Shown here: positions 16,466 through 24,332 of the stretch, piece after piece
How the letters are laid out: every line of letters starts with the position of its first letter
Position numbering within the stretch: the stretch's first letter is position 1
Notes under the pieces: model-generated
Told to the model about the DNA's origin: nothing
The model's input: only the letters and a program-made list of their open reading frames with translations
Databases searched by the model: none
Position numbers and translations under genes: made by a program
Origin: a virus
Virus record (IMG/VR): IMGVR_UViG_3300021963_000585
Span: 1 to 25,759 of that record
Length of the DNA: 25,759 nt
Direction: 5' to 3' (one strand)

Positions 16466-16696
16466 ATGGATAATTTACAAGGAGGAGAACCTAAACTCAA
16501 TATTCAAGAGCACCTAGCTGATGCTCCATATATCGAATGTGAAGCTTGCGGAAGCACTCAATTCGTAGAGCAAATGATGATTAAAAGAATTTCAAAATTC
16601 TTAACAGGCGGTATACAGGATTCAATTACCCCAGTCCCAGTTATCGCTTGTGCAATGTGTAATAATGTTAACGAACTATTTAAACCTAAACTATGA
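16466..16696 (+). CDS. Small zinc-ribbon protein
   Basis: 76 residues from ATG 16466; in-frame ATG 16406 lies inside the dUTPase gene and is rejected. Two Cys pairs, ECEACGS (about residue 30) and ACAMCNN (about 64), are separated by about 34 residues, giving a four-Cys zinc ribbon with a basic connector (MIKRISKFLTGG). Similar small proteins occur in other large phages, but no specific function is known to me. DNA, RNA or RNA-polymerase contact would suit such a fold. Its stop overlaps the polymerase start by 4 bases, so the two are translationally coupled. Confidence 0.75.
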   Translation: MDNLQGGEPKLNIQEHLADAPYIECEACGSTQFVEQMMIKRISKFLTGGIQDSITPVPVIACAMCNNVNELFKPKL

Positions 16697-18117
16697 TTAT
16701 TGGCGCTGAAGTACTTAATGAAAATACCCTTATTATTTCTTATTACGATGAGAAAGGCAAGATTGCATTTATTAAAAAGCAATTAGCTGATCATGAAATG
16801 TATAATTGGGTTGAATCTGCTACTCCAACTGCCACTAAGAACTGGAACGGTAAGTTTGTTAAACGTGCTCCAACTAAAGGGCAATACATAAATCAATTTA
16901 GGGTACAAGAATTAATTCAAGAAAAATTATCAGCTGAAGAATTAGAAATAGTTTACAGCTTTGATAATACCCCTAAGAAAACCTATATGGATATCGAGAT
17001 TAAGCTGATTAATGACTCTTTCCCAGAGCCAGATAAAGCTGCGATGCCAATCGGTCTTATCTCCTTCTGCAATGAAGATAATATTACCTATATTCTTTCA
17101 ATCCTAAATACTGAAGAACAGCCTGGTGGATTAACCCCAGATGAAATTCGTAAAATGGAAGTTGAAGTAAACGAATATTTTAGAAAAACGGTTCCATTAC
17201 GACCAGAAGATGCTAAGCTATTTCAACAAGAATTTAAGATCAAGTATAAATTCTTTGATACCGAAGAAGAGTTAATGGAATTCTATCTTCATAAATGCGT
17301 TCCTCAATTTTCTTTTGTAACTGGCTGGAATGTAACTGACTTTGACCAGAAGTATATTATGAATCGTGCTAAAAACATAAAAGTCGATTCAATGCTTAAG
17401 ATGCCATCCCGATCAGCTATGGGTAAAAATCGTATTCCTGTTCATATGGGAATGCTTGATTATATGCAAGTCTTTGAAAAGTTAAAGCCATATAAAGTAG
17501 TTGAGAACTACAAACTAGACTATATTGCTGAATTAGTTTTAGGTACAGCTAAATTAAAGCATCCTTACTCTTCATTTATGGAATTCCAAAAGGATGTTTA
17601 CTTATTTACTATGTATAACGTAATTGACGTTGTCCTTGTAAAGTTAATTGAAGATAAACTTTCAATCTTAGATGTAGCTTACTCAATTGCAAGTGTTGCA
17701 CAGGTCGAAGTTAATAAAGTATTTAGCCCAGTTTATATTACTGAAATCCTAATGTGTCGTGAGTTTCTTAATAAGAACTTAAAAATGATGAAACTTCCTT
17801 GGGGAGAATCAAATACTGCTGATGCTACTTATGAAGGTGCTTATGTAAAAGACCCAATTCCTGGCTACTATGATGCAATCGCATGTTATGACTTTTCATC
17901 AATGTACCCAAATATCCAAATTCAGTTTAATATCTCACCAGATACTTACCTTGGTAAAATCGACCAAGTAAAAAGAAAAGGTGATGAAATTCCAACTAAA
18001 AATGGAACCTTATTCTCCAGTCGAGAAGATTCAGTTTCTAGAAAAATCCTAACCCGACTCTATGATGAACGTATCTTAACTCAAGGAGAAATCAAAAAAT
18101 TAAAAAATTCAAAATAA
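16693..18117 (+). CDS. 43: B-family DNA polymerase, N-terminal half (exonuclease plus motif A), gp43-like
   Basis: 474 residues against about 898 in T4 gp43. The exonuclease domain is intact: Exo I YMDIEIKL (D100, E102), Exo II TGWNVTDFDQ (D218) and Exo III YNVIDVVLV (Y-x3-D). Motif A follows as CYDFSSMYPNIQIQFNISPDTYLG, split here by a stop soon after: the protein ends LYDERILTQGEIKKLKNSK, in what should be the start of the fingers. Motif B (K-x3-N-S-x-Y-G), motif C (D-T-D-S) and the thumb are missing. Nothing in any frame from 18118 to 19023 resembles them, so a sequencing frameshift is unlikely. A separate C-terminal subunit gene elsewhere is the best explanation, as reported for some T4-like phages and for Methanothermobacter PolB. 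A truncated exonuclease-only protein is the alternative. Confidence 0.92.
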   Translation: MIIGAEVLNENTLIISYYDEKGKIAFIKKQLADHEMYNWVESATPTATKNWNGKFVKRAPTKGQYINQFRVQELIQEKLSAEELEIVYSFDNTPKKTYMDIEIKLINDSFPEPDKAAMPIGLISFCNEDNITYILSILNTEEQPGGLTPDEIRKMEVEVNEYFRKTVPLRPEDAKLFQQEFKIKYKFFDTEEELMEFYLHKCVPQFSFVTGWNVTDFDQKYIMNRAKNIKVDSMLKMPSRSAMGKNRIPVHMGMLDYMQVFEKLKPYKVVENYKLDYIAELVLGTAKLKHPYSSFMEFQKDVYLFTMYNVIDVVLVKLIEDKLSILDVAYSIASVAQVEVNKVFSPVYITEILMCREFLNKNLKMMKLPWGESNTADATYEGAYVKDPIPGYYDAIACYDFSSMYPNIQIQFNISPDTYLGKIDQVKRKGDEIPTKNGTLFSSREDSVSRKILTRLYDERILTQGEIKKLKNSK

Positions 18118-18128
18118 ACAAATATAAT

Positions 18129-18407
18129 ATGCAAAATCCAGTAACATTCGTAAATTGGCTAGAAGGTTTTCTAGACGGTTGTGGAAACACTCCAACCTCA
18201 AAACAAATGAAAGAAATCAGAAAGCGTCTTTCTGAAATTTCACAAACTCAGGCAATGGTTCCTATGTGGGAAACTCACCCAATGACAATTGGTTTAGAGC
18301 AACCACTATCGCCTAACTTTGGAAAAAATGAACAAGTCAATGAAGAATTTTTACAAGCAATTGAAGAAAGTAAAAATGCCTCAACTATGGAAGAACTTGT
18401 TTCCTAA
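18129..18407 (+). CDS. Small hypothetical protein after the polymerase half
   Basis: 92 residues, 11 bases past the polymerase stop. It begins PVTFVNWLEGFLDGCG, then a helix TSKQMKEIRKRLSEI and an acidic C-terminus (EEFLQAIEESKNASTMEELVS). The F-x-x-W-L-x-G-F start followed by a helix of this type is seen in many small phage proteins of unknown function. It shows no polymerase motif. Expression with the polymerase is likely. The next gene lies just downstream. Confidence 0.65.
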   Translation: MQNPVTFVNWLEGFLDGCGNTPTSKQMKEIRKRLSEISQTQAMVPMWETHPMTIGLEQPLSPNFGKNEQVNEEFLQAIEESKNASTMEELVS

Positions 18408-18423
18408 AAAAACCACTAAAGAA

Positions 18424-19011
18424 ATGGATGAACAAAGACTAATGTCATTAATGGAAAACTTTACTGGTCAAAAATTCCAGTGGGTTAAAACTGATGACCC
18501 TAAACAATTAGGAAAAACGGTTAAGTGCAGAACGATCGAACCTCGCGGTGATCGTTTTCTTGTTCTATTTGATGACGGCTCAAGTATTGACTCTGCTCTC
18601 CTAAACAAAAATCTATTTATGATTCATGGAGATATGGAACCACTTAGTCTTTCTGAACTAGAAGCAATTAATGGTCCAGCTAAACCAGTTGCGCCTCCTG
18701 CTCCACCACAAGATCGACGTATTCAGGAAGGGCTTATACCTCCTCCGTCAACTGGTTCCTCGTTTGTTGGTTTAACAAACCCTCAATCAAATATGTTTGA
18801 TATGTTTGGTTCAGAAGAGACTACCGTTTCGATTGCACTATCTGTGAAGTTACCAGACAAAAAACTCCTAAAGTTAATGTATCAAAATGCAGAAAATAAG
18901 GACAAGTTCTTAGATGAGCTTTCTGACTATATGCAACGTATGATAAATAAACAAGTAATAAAAGATTCAGTACTTTCAATTGTTGACGGTCAGAAATCAA
19001 CACGAAAATAA
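18424..19011 (+). CDS. Hypothetical protein with SH3-like strand-rich domain
   Basis: 195 residues from ATG 18424, which follows an A-rich leader after the upstream stop. In-frame ATGs at 18319 and 18376 overlap the previous gene and would add a Lys/Met-rich, unlikely N-terminus. A strand-rich segment at about residues 20-65 (KFQWVK, GKTVKCRTIEPRGDRFLVLFDDGSS) looks like a small beta-barrel of SH3/KOW type. A Pro-rich linker (AKPVAPPAPPQ) follows, then a C-terminal strand-helix-helix unit (TTVSIALSVKLPDKKLLKLM, LDELSDYMQRMINKQV). Function unknown. Confidence 0.65.
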   Translation: MDEQRLMSLMENFTGQKFQWVKTDDPKQLGKTVKCRTIEPRGDRFLVLFDDGSSIDSALLNKNLFMIHGDMEPLSLSELEAINGPAKPVAPPAPPQDRRIQEGLIPPPSTGSSFVGLTNPQSNMFDMFGSEETTVSIALSVKLPDKKLLKLMYQNAENKDKFLDELSDYMQRMINKQVIKDSVLSIVDGQKSTRK

Positions 19012-19023
19012 CTCACTCGAGAA

Positions 19024-19584
19024 ATGGCCAAAGATGTAATTGTTAATAGAAATGAAGAATATTCAGACGGTAAATATTCTGTCCTGAATTTTACCAAAGA
19101 TAATTCTAAATTTACCCGAATTGTCTGTAATCAAGAATCAATTTGTCTTATTCCATTTGATGTTAATGAGCATAATCAAATTAAGAACATTTACTTAGCT
19201 AAATATCATGATTATGTTACTGATTCAGAATCTCACAAATGCGTTACAGGCTCACTTAAGCCAGACGAATTTAGTACGTTTCACGATTCCCTAATTAATT
19301 GTATAGATGATGAGCTAGGGCTAATTGATGTAGATGTTAACGACTTATTTTATCTAGGTTCTATTAAGCATGGTGTTCCATTTAATAAGAGCTATAAATG
19401 TTATGCAGTTAACGTTACTAATTATTCAGATGATGTTTCTGGATTTACTCCAAAAATAGCAGACCCTGATTCTCGACTACATAAAGTAGACAAGGTTAGA
19501 TTTAACCGAATTGCTAATGGTGAAGTTAACGATTCCTTGGCTCTTTCTGGAGCATTATTATTACTTTCTTACTTATCCGAGTAG
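19024..19584 (+). CDS. Hypothetical protein, possibly a degenerate Nudix-fold protein
   Basis: 186 residues, 12 bases after the previous gene. A central segment reads FHDSLINCIDDELGLIDVDVNDLFYLGSI. It sits where Nudix proteins have the helix-loop R-E-x-x-E-E-x-G, followed by a strand of the F-Y-L-G type; here the positions read N-C-x-x-D-E-x-G, so the R and first E are lost. If the fold is Nudix, hydrolase activity is doubtful. Other stretches are alternating strands (SICLIPFDV, YKCYAVNVTNY). Alternative: an unrelated phage-specific fold. It lies directly upstream of UvsX. Confidence 0.55.
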   Translation: MAKDVIVNRNEEYSDGKYSVLNFTKDNSKFTRIVCNQESICLIPFDVNEHNQIKNIYLAKYHDYVTDSESHKCVTGSLKPDEFSTFHDSLINCIDDELGLIDVDVNDLFYLGSIKHGVPFNKSYKCYAVNVTNYSDDVSGFTPKIADPDSRLHKVDKVRFNRIANGEVNDSLALSGALLLLSYLSE

Positions 19585-19626
19585 AACTTTTCATCCACTA
19601 AAAGTAGAATATTAAAAAAAATTATT

Positions 19627-20826
19627 ATGGCAAAAACTAATGACGCTCTCGCTGCGTTTAATAAATTCAACGACATTCTAGCAAAGAAAGTTAAATCAAA
19701 AGTTGAATTAATGGGATTTTCAGATATTGATGAATATATCCCAACTGGCAACTATTTACTAAATGCTCAGCTATCTGGGTCAGTTTTCGGAGGATACCCA
19801 AATACCAGAAGTATCGGTATCGCTGGAGACTCTGGTGCAGGTAAAACCTTCCTTTGCTTAAATGCAGTTCGTGAGTTACAAAACAAAGATTACTTTGTAT
19901 TCTATATTGATACTGAAGGAGCAATCGACCGTTCAGATTATGAAAAATTTGGAGTTGATCTAGATAAACTTAAGTATCTTCGTATGGGTCTTATCAGTGA
20001 TGTTAAGTTCTTTATCAATGACTTTATTGATACTATGAAGGAAAATCCAGGATTAAAAGCTGCAATCTTTGTTGATTCAGTTGGAATGTTGGATACTGAT
20101 AAAAGTAAACGTGATATGGATGCTGGTAAAAATGCAGCAGATATGGGATTACGTTCAAAAGAACTTCGTTCCCTATTTAAGTCATTTACGCTAGACTTAT
20201 CCAATTTGAAAGTTCCATTTATCTTTACTAACCATACCTATGCCTCAATGGACCAGTATACTCCAAAAGGTATGTCTGGTGGAGGTGGCCCTGAGTTCTC
20301 AGCATCAATTATCTTAATGTTGAGTAAAGGAGTACTTCGCGATGAAGCTAAAACTACTACTGGAATTATTGTTCGCTCGAAAACTAAAAAGAATCGTTTA
20401 GCTCGACCGATTGATATTGAATTCCATATCTCTTTCCATAAAGGTATGAATCAATTTGTTGGACTAGAGCAATACGTTAGTTGGGAAAATTGTGGAGTAG
20501 GTCGTGGAAATATCCTAACTGAAAAAGAATTCTCAAAACTAAAAGGTGATGAAGCTGACTCTTGTAGTCCTTTTGAAGTTGATGGAGAAAAAGTATACTT
20601 CCAACCTAAAAAATTAGGTAGAAATTATGTTATTCGCCATAATGGTGATTTGGTTCCAATTAAAGATTTCTTTACCTCTCGTCTCTTTACTCAAGAAGTA
20701 TTGAAAGAATTGGATGAAAAAGTAATCAAACCTACTTTTAAATTCCCAGAAACTCAGGACGAGATTGACCTATTAGAAAGCGATGAACTTGGAAATCTAA
20801 ATGGTGACGATGATTCTGCGCTCTGA
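19627..20826 (+). CDS. uvsX: UvsX recombinase (RecA-like)
   Basis: 399 residues (T4 UvsX about 391). It forms filaments on ssDNA and drives strand exchange for recombination-dependent replication. The Walker A motif is GDSGAGKT at 67-74 and the Walker B region is AAIFVDSVGML (about 146-156). SGGGGPEFSAS lies at the DNA-binding loop region. The end is acidic (DELGNLNGDDDSAL), as in UvsX/RecA proteins, whose acidic tails modulate filament assembly. The start follows an A/T leader (AAAAATTATT) with no Shine-Dalgarno. The 3' end overlaps the next gene. In T4, uvsX is followed by 40 and 41; the same order appears here. Confidence 0.95.
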   Translation: MAKTNDALAAFNKFNDILAKKVKSKVELMGFSDIDEYIPTGNYLLNAQLSGSVFGGYPNTRSIGIAGDSGAGKTFLCLNAVRELQNKDYFVFYIDTEGAIDRSDYEKFGVDLDKLKYLRMGLISDVKFFINDFIDTMKENPGLKAAIFVDSVGMLDTDKSKRDMDAGKNAADMGLRSKELRSLFKSFTLDLSNLKVPFIFTNHTYASMDQYTPKGMSGGGGPEFSASIILMLSKGVLRDEAKTTTGIIVRSKTKKNRLARPIDIEFHISFHKGMNQFVGLEQYVSWENCGVGRGNILTEKEFSKLKGDEADSCSPFEVDGEKVYFQPKKLGRNYVIRHNGDLVPIKDFFTSRLFTQEVLKELDEKVIKPTFKFPETQDEIDLLESDELGNLNGDDDSAL

Positions 20827-21142
20827 TTTACCAATTAAGTACTACCTTAATCTTCATGGCGAAGAAAAGGTTCGCGATCAATACTATTTTCTATTTGAAA
20901 TTATTCAATATTTAATTCGAGTAGCAAACTCAAAAGACAAACAGATTAATGAGGAGAGCCTAAAGTTCTCCTCAAAATCTTTAAAGTATGTTTTTGGCGA
21001 CAAGATAAAGATTGAAACTTTTAAAGAGGAATTAGTTAAATCTTTAAAGGGATTAATCCAAGATGAATACCTGAAATCTAGCAAAGATTTTATGTATATT
21101 AATAAAAAGGCACTAACTTATTTCTATAACTTAAATGATTGA
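20810..21142 (+). CDS. Small protein in the gp40 position, between uvsX and the helicase
   Basis: 110 residues from ATG 20810 (113 from ATG 20801); both starts overlap the end of uvsX and the choice is not settled by sequence. It contains a helical N-terminal half (VRDQYYFLFEIIQYLIRVANSKD) and a basic, mainly helical C-terminal half ending YINKKALTYFYNLND. The size is close to T4 gp40 (about 114 residues), which sits in the same place between uvsX and 41, but residue-level similarity could not be judged by eye. Overlaps the helicase start by 8 bases. The fold looks like a small DNA- or helicase-binding protein, which is inference. Confidence 0.65.
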   Translation: MILRSDLPIKYYLNLHGEEKVRDQYYFLFEIIQYLIRVANSKDKQINEESLKFSSKSLKYVFGDKIKIETFKEELVKSLKGLIQDEYLKSSKDFMYINKKALTYFYNLND

Positions 21143-22634
21143 TTTTACTGAAAATATTGACTCTTTGGAGAAAATGGTTTGGAATTTTATTCTTAACTCA
21201 ACTACTGATGTTAATGAATTGAAGCCAAGCAGCCACGACTCCCTTAGAAAAGAAGAGTTGATGCCAATGATCAAGCCCAGCTACTTTAACGATGAGAATC
21301 GTCAAGAGTCATACAAAGCTGCTCTTCGATTCTTTACTGAATATGAAAAAATTCCAAACCGTAAAGAATTACGAAGCTATCTTGATCTAAACAATCATTC
21401 ACTTTCAGAAGAAGAATTTGAAGAATTATACGCATTTAATTTAGGTGAGTATAATTATGACTACTTGTATAAGTATATGCGAGCATTCATACTATTAAGA
21501 AACCTAAACTTAACCGTATTTGATCTTTTAACTTATCTTAAGACTACTTCAATCGATCCTCAAAATATCGATAAGATCTCTGAAAAGATTAGAAATGATA
21601 TTAGTAGCAAATTAGCAATTAACTTTTCAAGTGGAGATACAGGTTTAAGTTTCTTTGATTCTGAATCCCATATCCAATTAGCAAAAACAGGAAGTCCTAC
21701 TGGATTTACCTTCTTTGATAAAGCCCTAGGTGGAGGTTGGAACCCAAAATCATTAGTAGTATTTTCCGGTCGACCTAAAGTTGGAAAATCGATGGTACTT
21801 GGAAATATTGCAGCACGCTCATTCTTAATAGGTAACTGTACTGGACTTGTGACAGTAGAATTACCTGAAAGACAATATATGAAGCGTATTGGTTCAAATA
21901 TCCTAAGTATCAGATCTGACGAATACTCTGGAATTACTTCACCTGCACAAGCGCAAGAGGTTGCTAGAAAAATCGGGCAACTAAAACAGGAAAAACCAGA
22001 AATTGGAGAACTATACGTAAAAGAATTTGCTACTGGTGGAGCAACTGCAATTGATATTGAAAATTACTTTCTTCGTTTACAAACCAAGATTAATAAGAAG
22101 TTTACAGTAATTGTAGTTGACTACTTAAATCTATTACGTCCACTTAAGGATCAGAATGGAATGTATGAGAAAATTAAAGCCATTTCTGAAGAACTTCGTG
22201 GAGTTGCAATGAGAAATGAGTGGTGTATTATTTCAGCTACTCAAATTCGCCGAGAAGACGTTGATAATTTCGATTTAGGCATGGACTCAGTTGCTGAATC
22301 ATTTGGACTTATCCACACAGTTGACTCCCTATTTGGACTTATGCGTAGTCCGCTTGAAGGTCGAATGAAAATTAAAGTTATTGCCAATCGTGATAACGGA
22401 TACGAAGAAAGTTACAAGTTTTATACAATGCATAAAGACTATTTCCGATTAAGTGAAGAAATAGGATTAAACAGTGAATTTTATAGTGACGATGAAGAGG
22501 TCAATAGAATGGCCGATGAATTAAGAACAGAATACTCAAATGTTAGTAGCCCTACTCTAGTTGAAGCGCGACCGATACCCGAATCGGCTCCTATGGCAGA
22601 TGACGACTATGATGCTCTCTTTAATTCAATTTAA
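21135..22634 (+). CDS. 41: Replicative DnaB-family helicase, gp41-like
   Basis: 499 residues (T4 gp41 about 475). It is the hexameric 5'-3' helicase of the replication fork. An N-terminal helical domain (about 1-160) precedes the RecA-like ATPase: Walker A GRPKVGKS (212-219), Walker B FTVIVVDYLNLLRP (about 318-331), the SATQIRRED sensor region (about 370) and an IANRDNG C-terminal ATPase segment. The last residues are an acidic tail ending MADDDYDALFNSI, unusual for a DnaB-type protein and almost the same as the tip of the ssDNA-binding protein. Starts 8 bases inside the preceding gene. Confidence 0.95.
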   Translation: MIDFTENIDSLEKMVWNFILNSTTDVNELKPSSHDSLRKEELMPMIKPSYFNDENRQESYKAALRFFTEYEKIPNRKELRSYLDLNNHSLSEEEFEELYAFNLGEYNYDYLYKYMRAFILLRNLNLTVFDLLTYLKTTSIDPQNIDKISEKIRNDISSKLAINFSSGDTGLSFFDSESHIQLAKTGSPTGFTFFDKALGGGWNPKSLVVFSGRPKVGKSMVLGNIAARSFLIGNCTGLVTVELPERQYMKRIGSNILSIRSDEYSGITSPAQAQEVARKIGQLKQEKPEIGELYVKEFATGGATAIDIENYFLRLQTKINKKFTVIVVDYLNLLRPLKDQNGMYEKIKAISEELRGVAMRNEWCIISATQIRREDVDNFDLGMDSVAESFGLIHTVDSLFGLMRSPLEGRMKIKVIANRDNGYEESYKFYTMHKDYFRLSEEIGLNSEFYSDDEEVNRMADELRTEYSNVSSPTLVEARPIPESAPMADDDYDALFNSI

Positions 22635-22650
22635 AATAATTAAAATATGA

Positions 22651-23205
22651 ATGATTAATGAACAAGACTGGGAAGAAGGCTATGATGAAACGATTAGTCC
22701 AATCCAAAGAGAAGACAAAATTTTTAATAATCGATACCATACTGGTGAATTATTAAAAGACACAGATGAGTACGAATTTTCAAGAAAAATATCAGTATCT
22801 AGTGATTACTCTGATAATTACTTAAAAGACGTCTACGATTACGAAGAAAACCTAGAAAACAAATTTATTCTAGATATAATCTTTGACTTTTTAAAAAACG
22901 ACGATATTCTTTCAAAGTTACTTTTTATCTCAACTGAAAATCAACCTAGACTAAAGGCTAAGTTTTCAAAAGAAGAGGTAAATTTAATTTTTAATAGGGT
23001 CCATGATAACTTAGATATGTCTAGCCATAGTGTAAGTTTTTATAGCCCTATTTTTATTTTAGAAGCAATTTCTAGTTTTTCTGGATTTGACTATAAAAAG
23101 ATATTCGACTCATTAGAAACTGAAATTCAGGAAATGCTAATTATTGAACTCAATAAAAAGTATAAATTCCTTGAAGGAAAAATGCACCGAAACAAAATAC
23201 ATTAA
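22651..23205 (+). CDS. Hypothetical acidic protein between helicase and gp47
   Basis: 184 residues; family not recognised. The N-terminal 65 residues are acidic and probably disordered (DWEEGYDETISPIQRED, DEYEFSR). The rest is helical (NKFILDIIFDFLKNDDILSKLLFIS, KEEVNLIFNRVHDNLD, SPIFILEAISSFSG, TEIQEMLIIELNKKYKFL). A position between gp41 and gp47 suggests a replication or recombination accessory role, by context only. The start chosen is ATG 22651; a second, out-of-frame ATG lies 4 bases upstream. Confidence 0.65.
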   Translation: MINEQDWEEGYDETISPIQREDKIFNNRYHTGELLKDTDEYEFSRKISVSSDYSDNYLKDVYDYEENLENKFILDIIFDFLKNDDILSKLLFISTENQPRLKAKFSKEEVNLIFNRVHDNLDMSSHSVSFYSPIFILEAISSFSGFDYKKIFDSLETEIQEMLIIELNKKYKFLEGKMHRNKIH

Positions 23206-23219
23206 TATAGAAAAAACGA

Positions 23220-24329
23220 ATGGTTACATTAAGTAATATTAGAAAAATATTCATACTCGGAGACCTACACTTAGGTATTAAAAACAACTCAGTCGAATGG
23301 GCGGAAATTCAAAGATCTTATCTAGTTGACGAGTTTTTACGACAAGTCGATGAAAACGGGTTCGATCCAGAGCAGGATATTTTGGTTCAAGTAGGTGATT
23401 GGAACCACGTTCGTGAACATACTAATATTAGAACTTGGCAAGTATCCTTAGGAATTGCTAAAAAGTTAACTGACAAATTTAAAAAAGGAGTCTATGTAAT
23501 CTTAGGAAATCATGACGTTTACTATAAAGATCGCACTGATATCCACTCTCTAAAAGGAATGGATCTAATGTTTCCTAACTTTAAGATTTTTGAAAAACCA
23601 GAAATAGTTAAAGTAAATGGTTTACATAAATTCTTAATGCTTCCTTGGGAAGATAATACTGACCTGATTAAGTCAACCCTTTCTAAAAATCCAGCAGACT
23701 TTCTCTTTTGTCATGCTGATGTTCAGGGCTTTAGCTTAAATGCTGCTCAAAAGATTACACATGGAGTTGAGCTAGGTGATCTAGGTAAGTTTAAACGTGT
23801 CTATTCTGGCCATATCCATATTCGTCAAGAAAAAGGAAATACTCTCTATGTTGGTACACCATACCAAATGGACAGAGGAGATCGTGGAAATCAAAAAGGT
23901 TTCTATGTAATTGATGTAAGTCAGAAAAAAGTAGCGGAAGATTTTATTCCAAATACTTTTTCTCCAGTTTATAAAAAGCTAGATGTTTTTAGTATATTAA
24001 ATCTAACTTTACCTGAATTAATGGAGGAGTTTAGGAATAACTTTGTCGATATTGCAATTGACGACTCTATTCTTAAATCGTTTCCTCTTAGTATCTTTAC
24101 CGATTTAGTTAAAGACTTAGGACATCGCCGTCTTGAATTCTTTAACTACTCATCAGTAGGATTAGTTAATTCAGAGGTTGAGGAGAACTCTAATTATGAA
24201 TATAATATATTTGATTTCTTAAAGGAGAAGTTGCACGAGAAGCAGCTTTCTGACCATCAGATGGCGACTATCTCTAAAGAGTTTAAGAGCATTTACGATA
24301 AAATTAAAAATACTAAAAGTTACGACTAA
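23220..24329 (+). CDS. 47: Recombination nuclease subunit gp47 (SbcD/Mre11-like)
   Basis: 369 residues. It is the calcineurin-like phosphoesterase partner of gp46; the complex resects DNA ends for recombination. Motifs in order: FILGDLHLG (D15, H17), VQVGDWNHV (D60), ILGNHDVYY (N97, H98), FCHADVQG and VYSGHIHIRQE (the G-H-x-H pair). All metal ligands appear present. The C-terminal third (about 240-369) would hold the gp46-binding part. The start at ATG 23220 follows an A-rich leader (AGAAAAAACGA). It precedes gp46 by 3 bases, in the T4 order. Confidence 0.95.
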   Translation: MVTLSNIRKIFILGDLHLGIKNNSVEWAEIQRSYLVDEFLRQVDENGFDPEQDILVQVGDWNHVREHTNIRTWQVSLGIAKKLTDKFKKGVYVILGNHDVYYKDRTDIHSLKGMDLMFPNFKIFEKPEIVKVNGLHKFLMLPWEDNTDLIKSTLSKNPADFLFCHADVQGFSLNAAQKITHGVELGDLGKFKRVYSGHIHIRQEKGNTLYVGTPYQMDRGDRGNQKGFYVIDVSQKKVAEDFIPNTFSPVYKKLDVFSILNLTLPELMEEFRNNFVDIAIDDSILKSFPLSIFTDLVKDLGHRRLEFFNYSSVGLVNSEVEENSNYEYNIFDFLKEKLHEKQLSDHQMATISKEFKSIYDKIKNTKSYD

Positions 24330-24332
24330 TTT

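Noticed and set aside
16479-16485. AAGGAGG as a Shine-Dalgarno site
   Set aside because: It lies inside the zinc-ribbon gene, downstream of its ATG, and no start codon follows at a suitable distance.
18094-18131. A-AAA-AAT slippery heptamer near the end of the polymerase half, which could shift -1 into the 92-residue gene
   Set aside because: The downstream gene has its own ATG, shows no polymerase motif, and a fusion would not restore motifs B or C.
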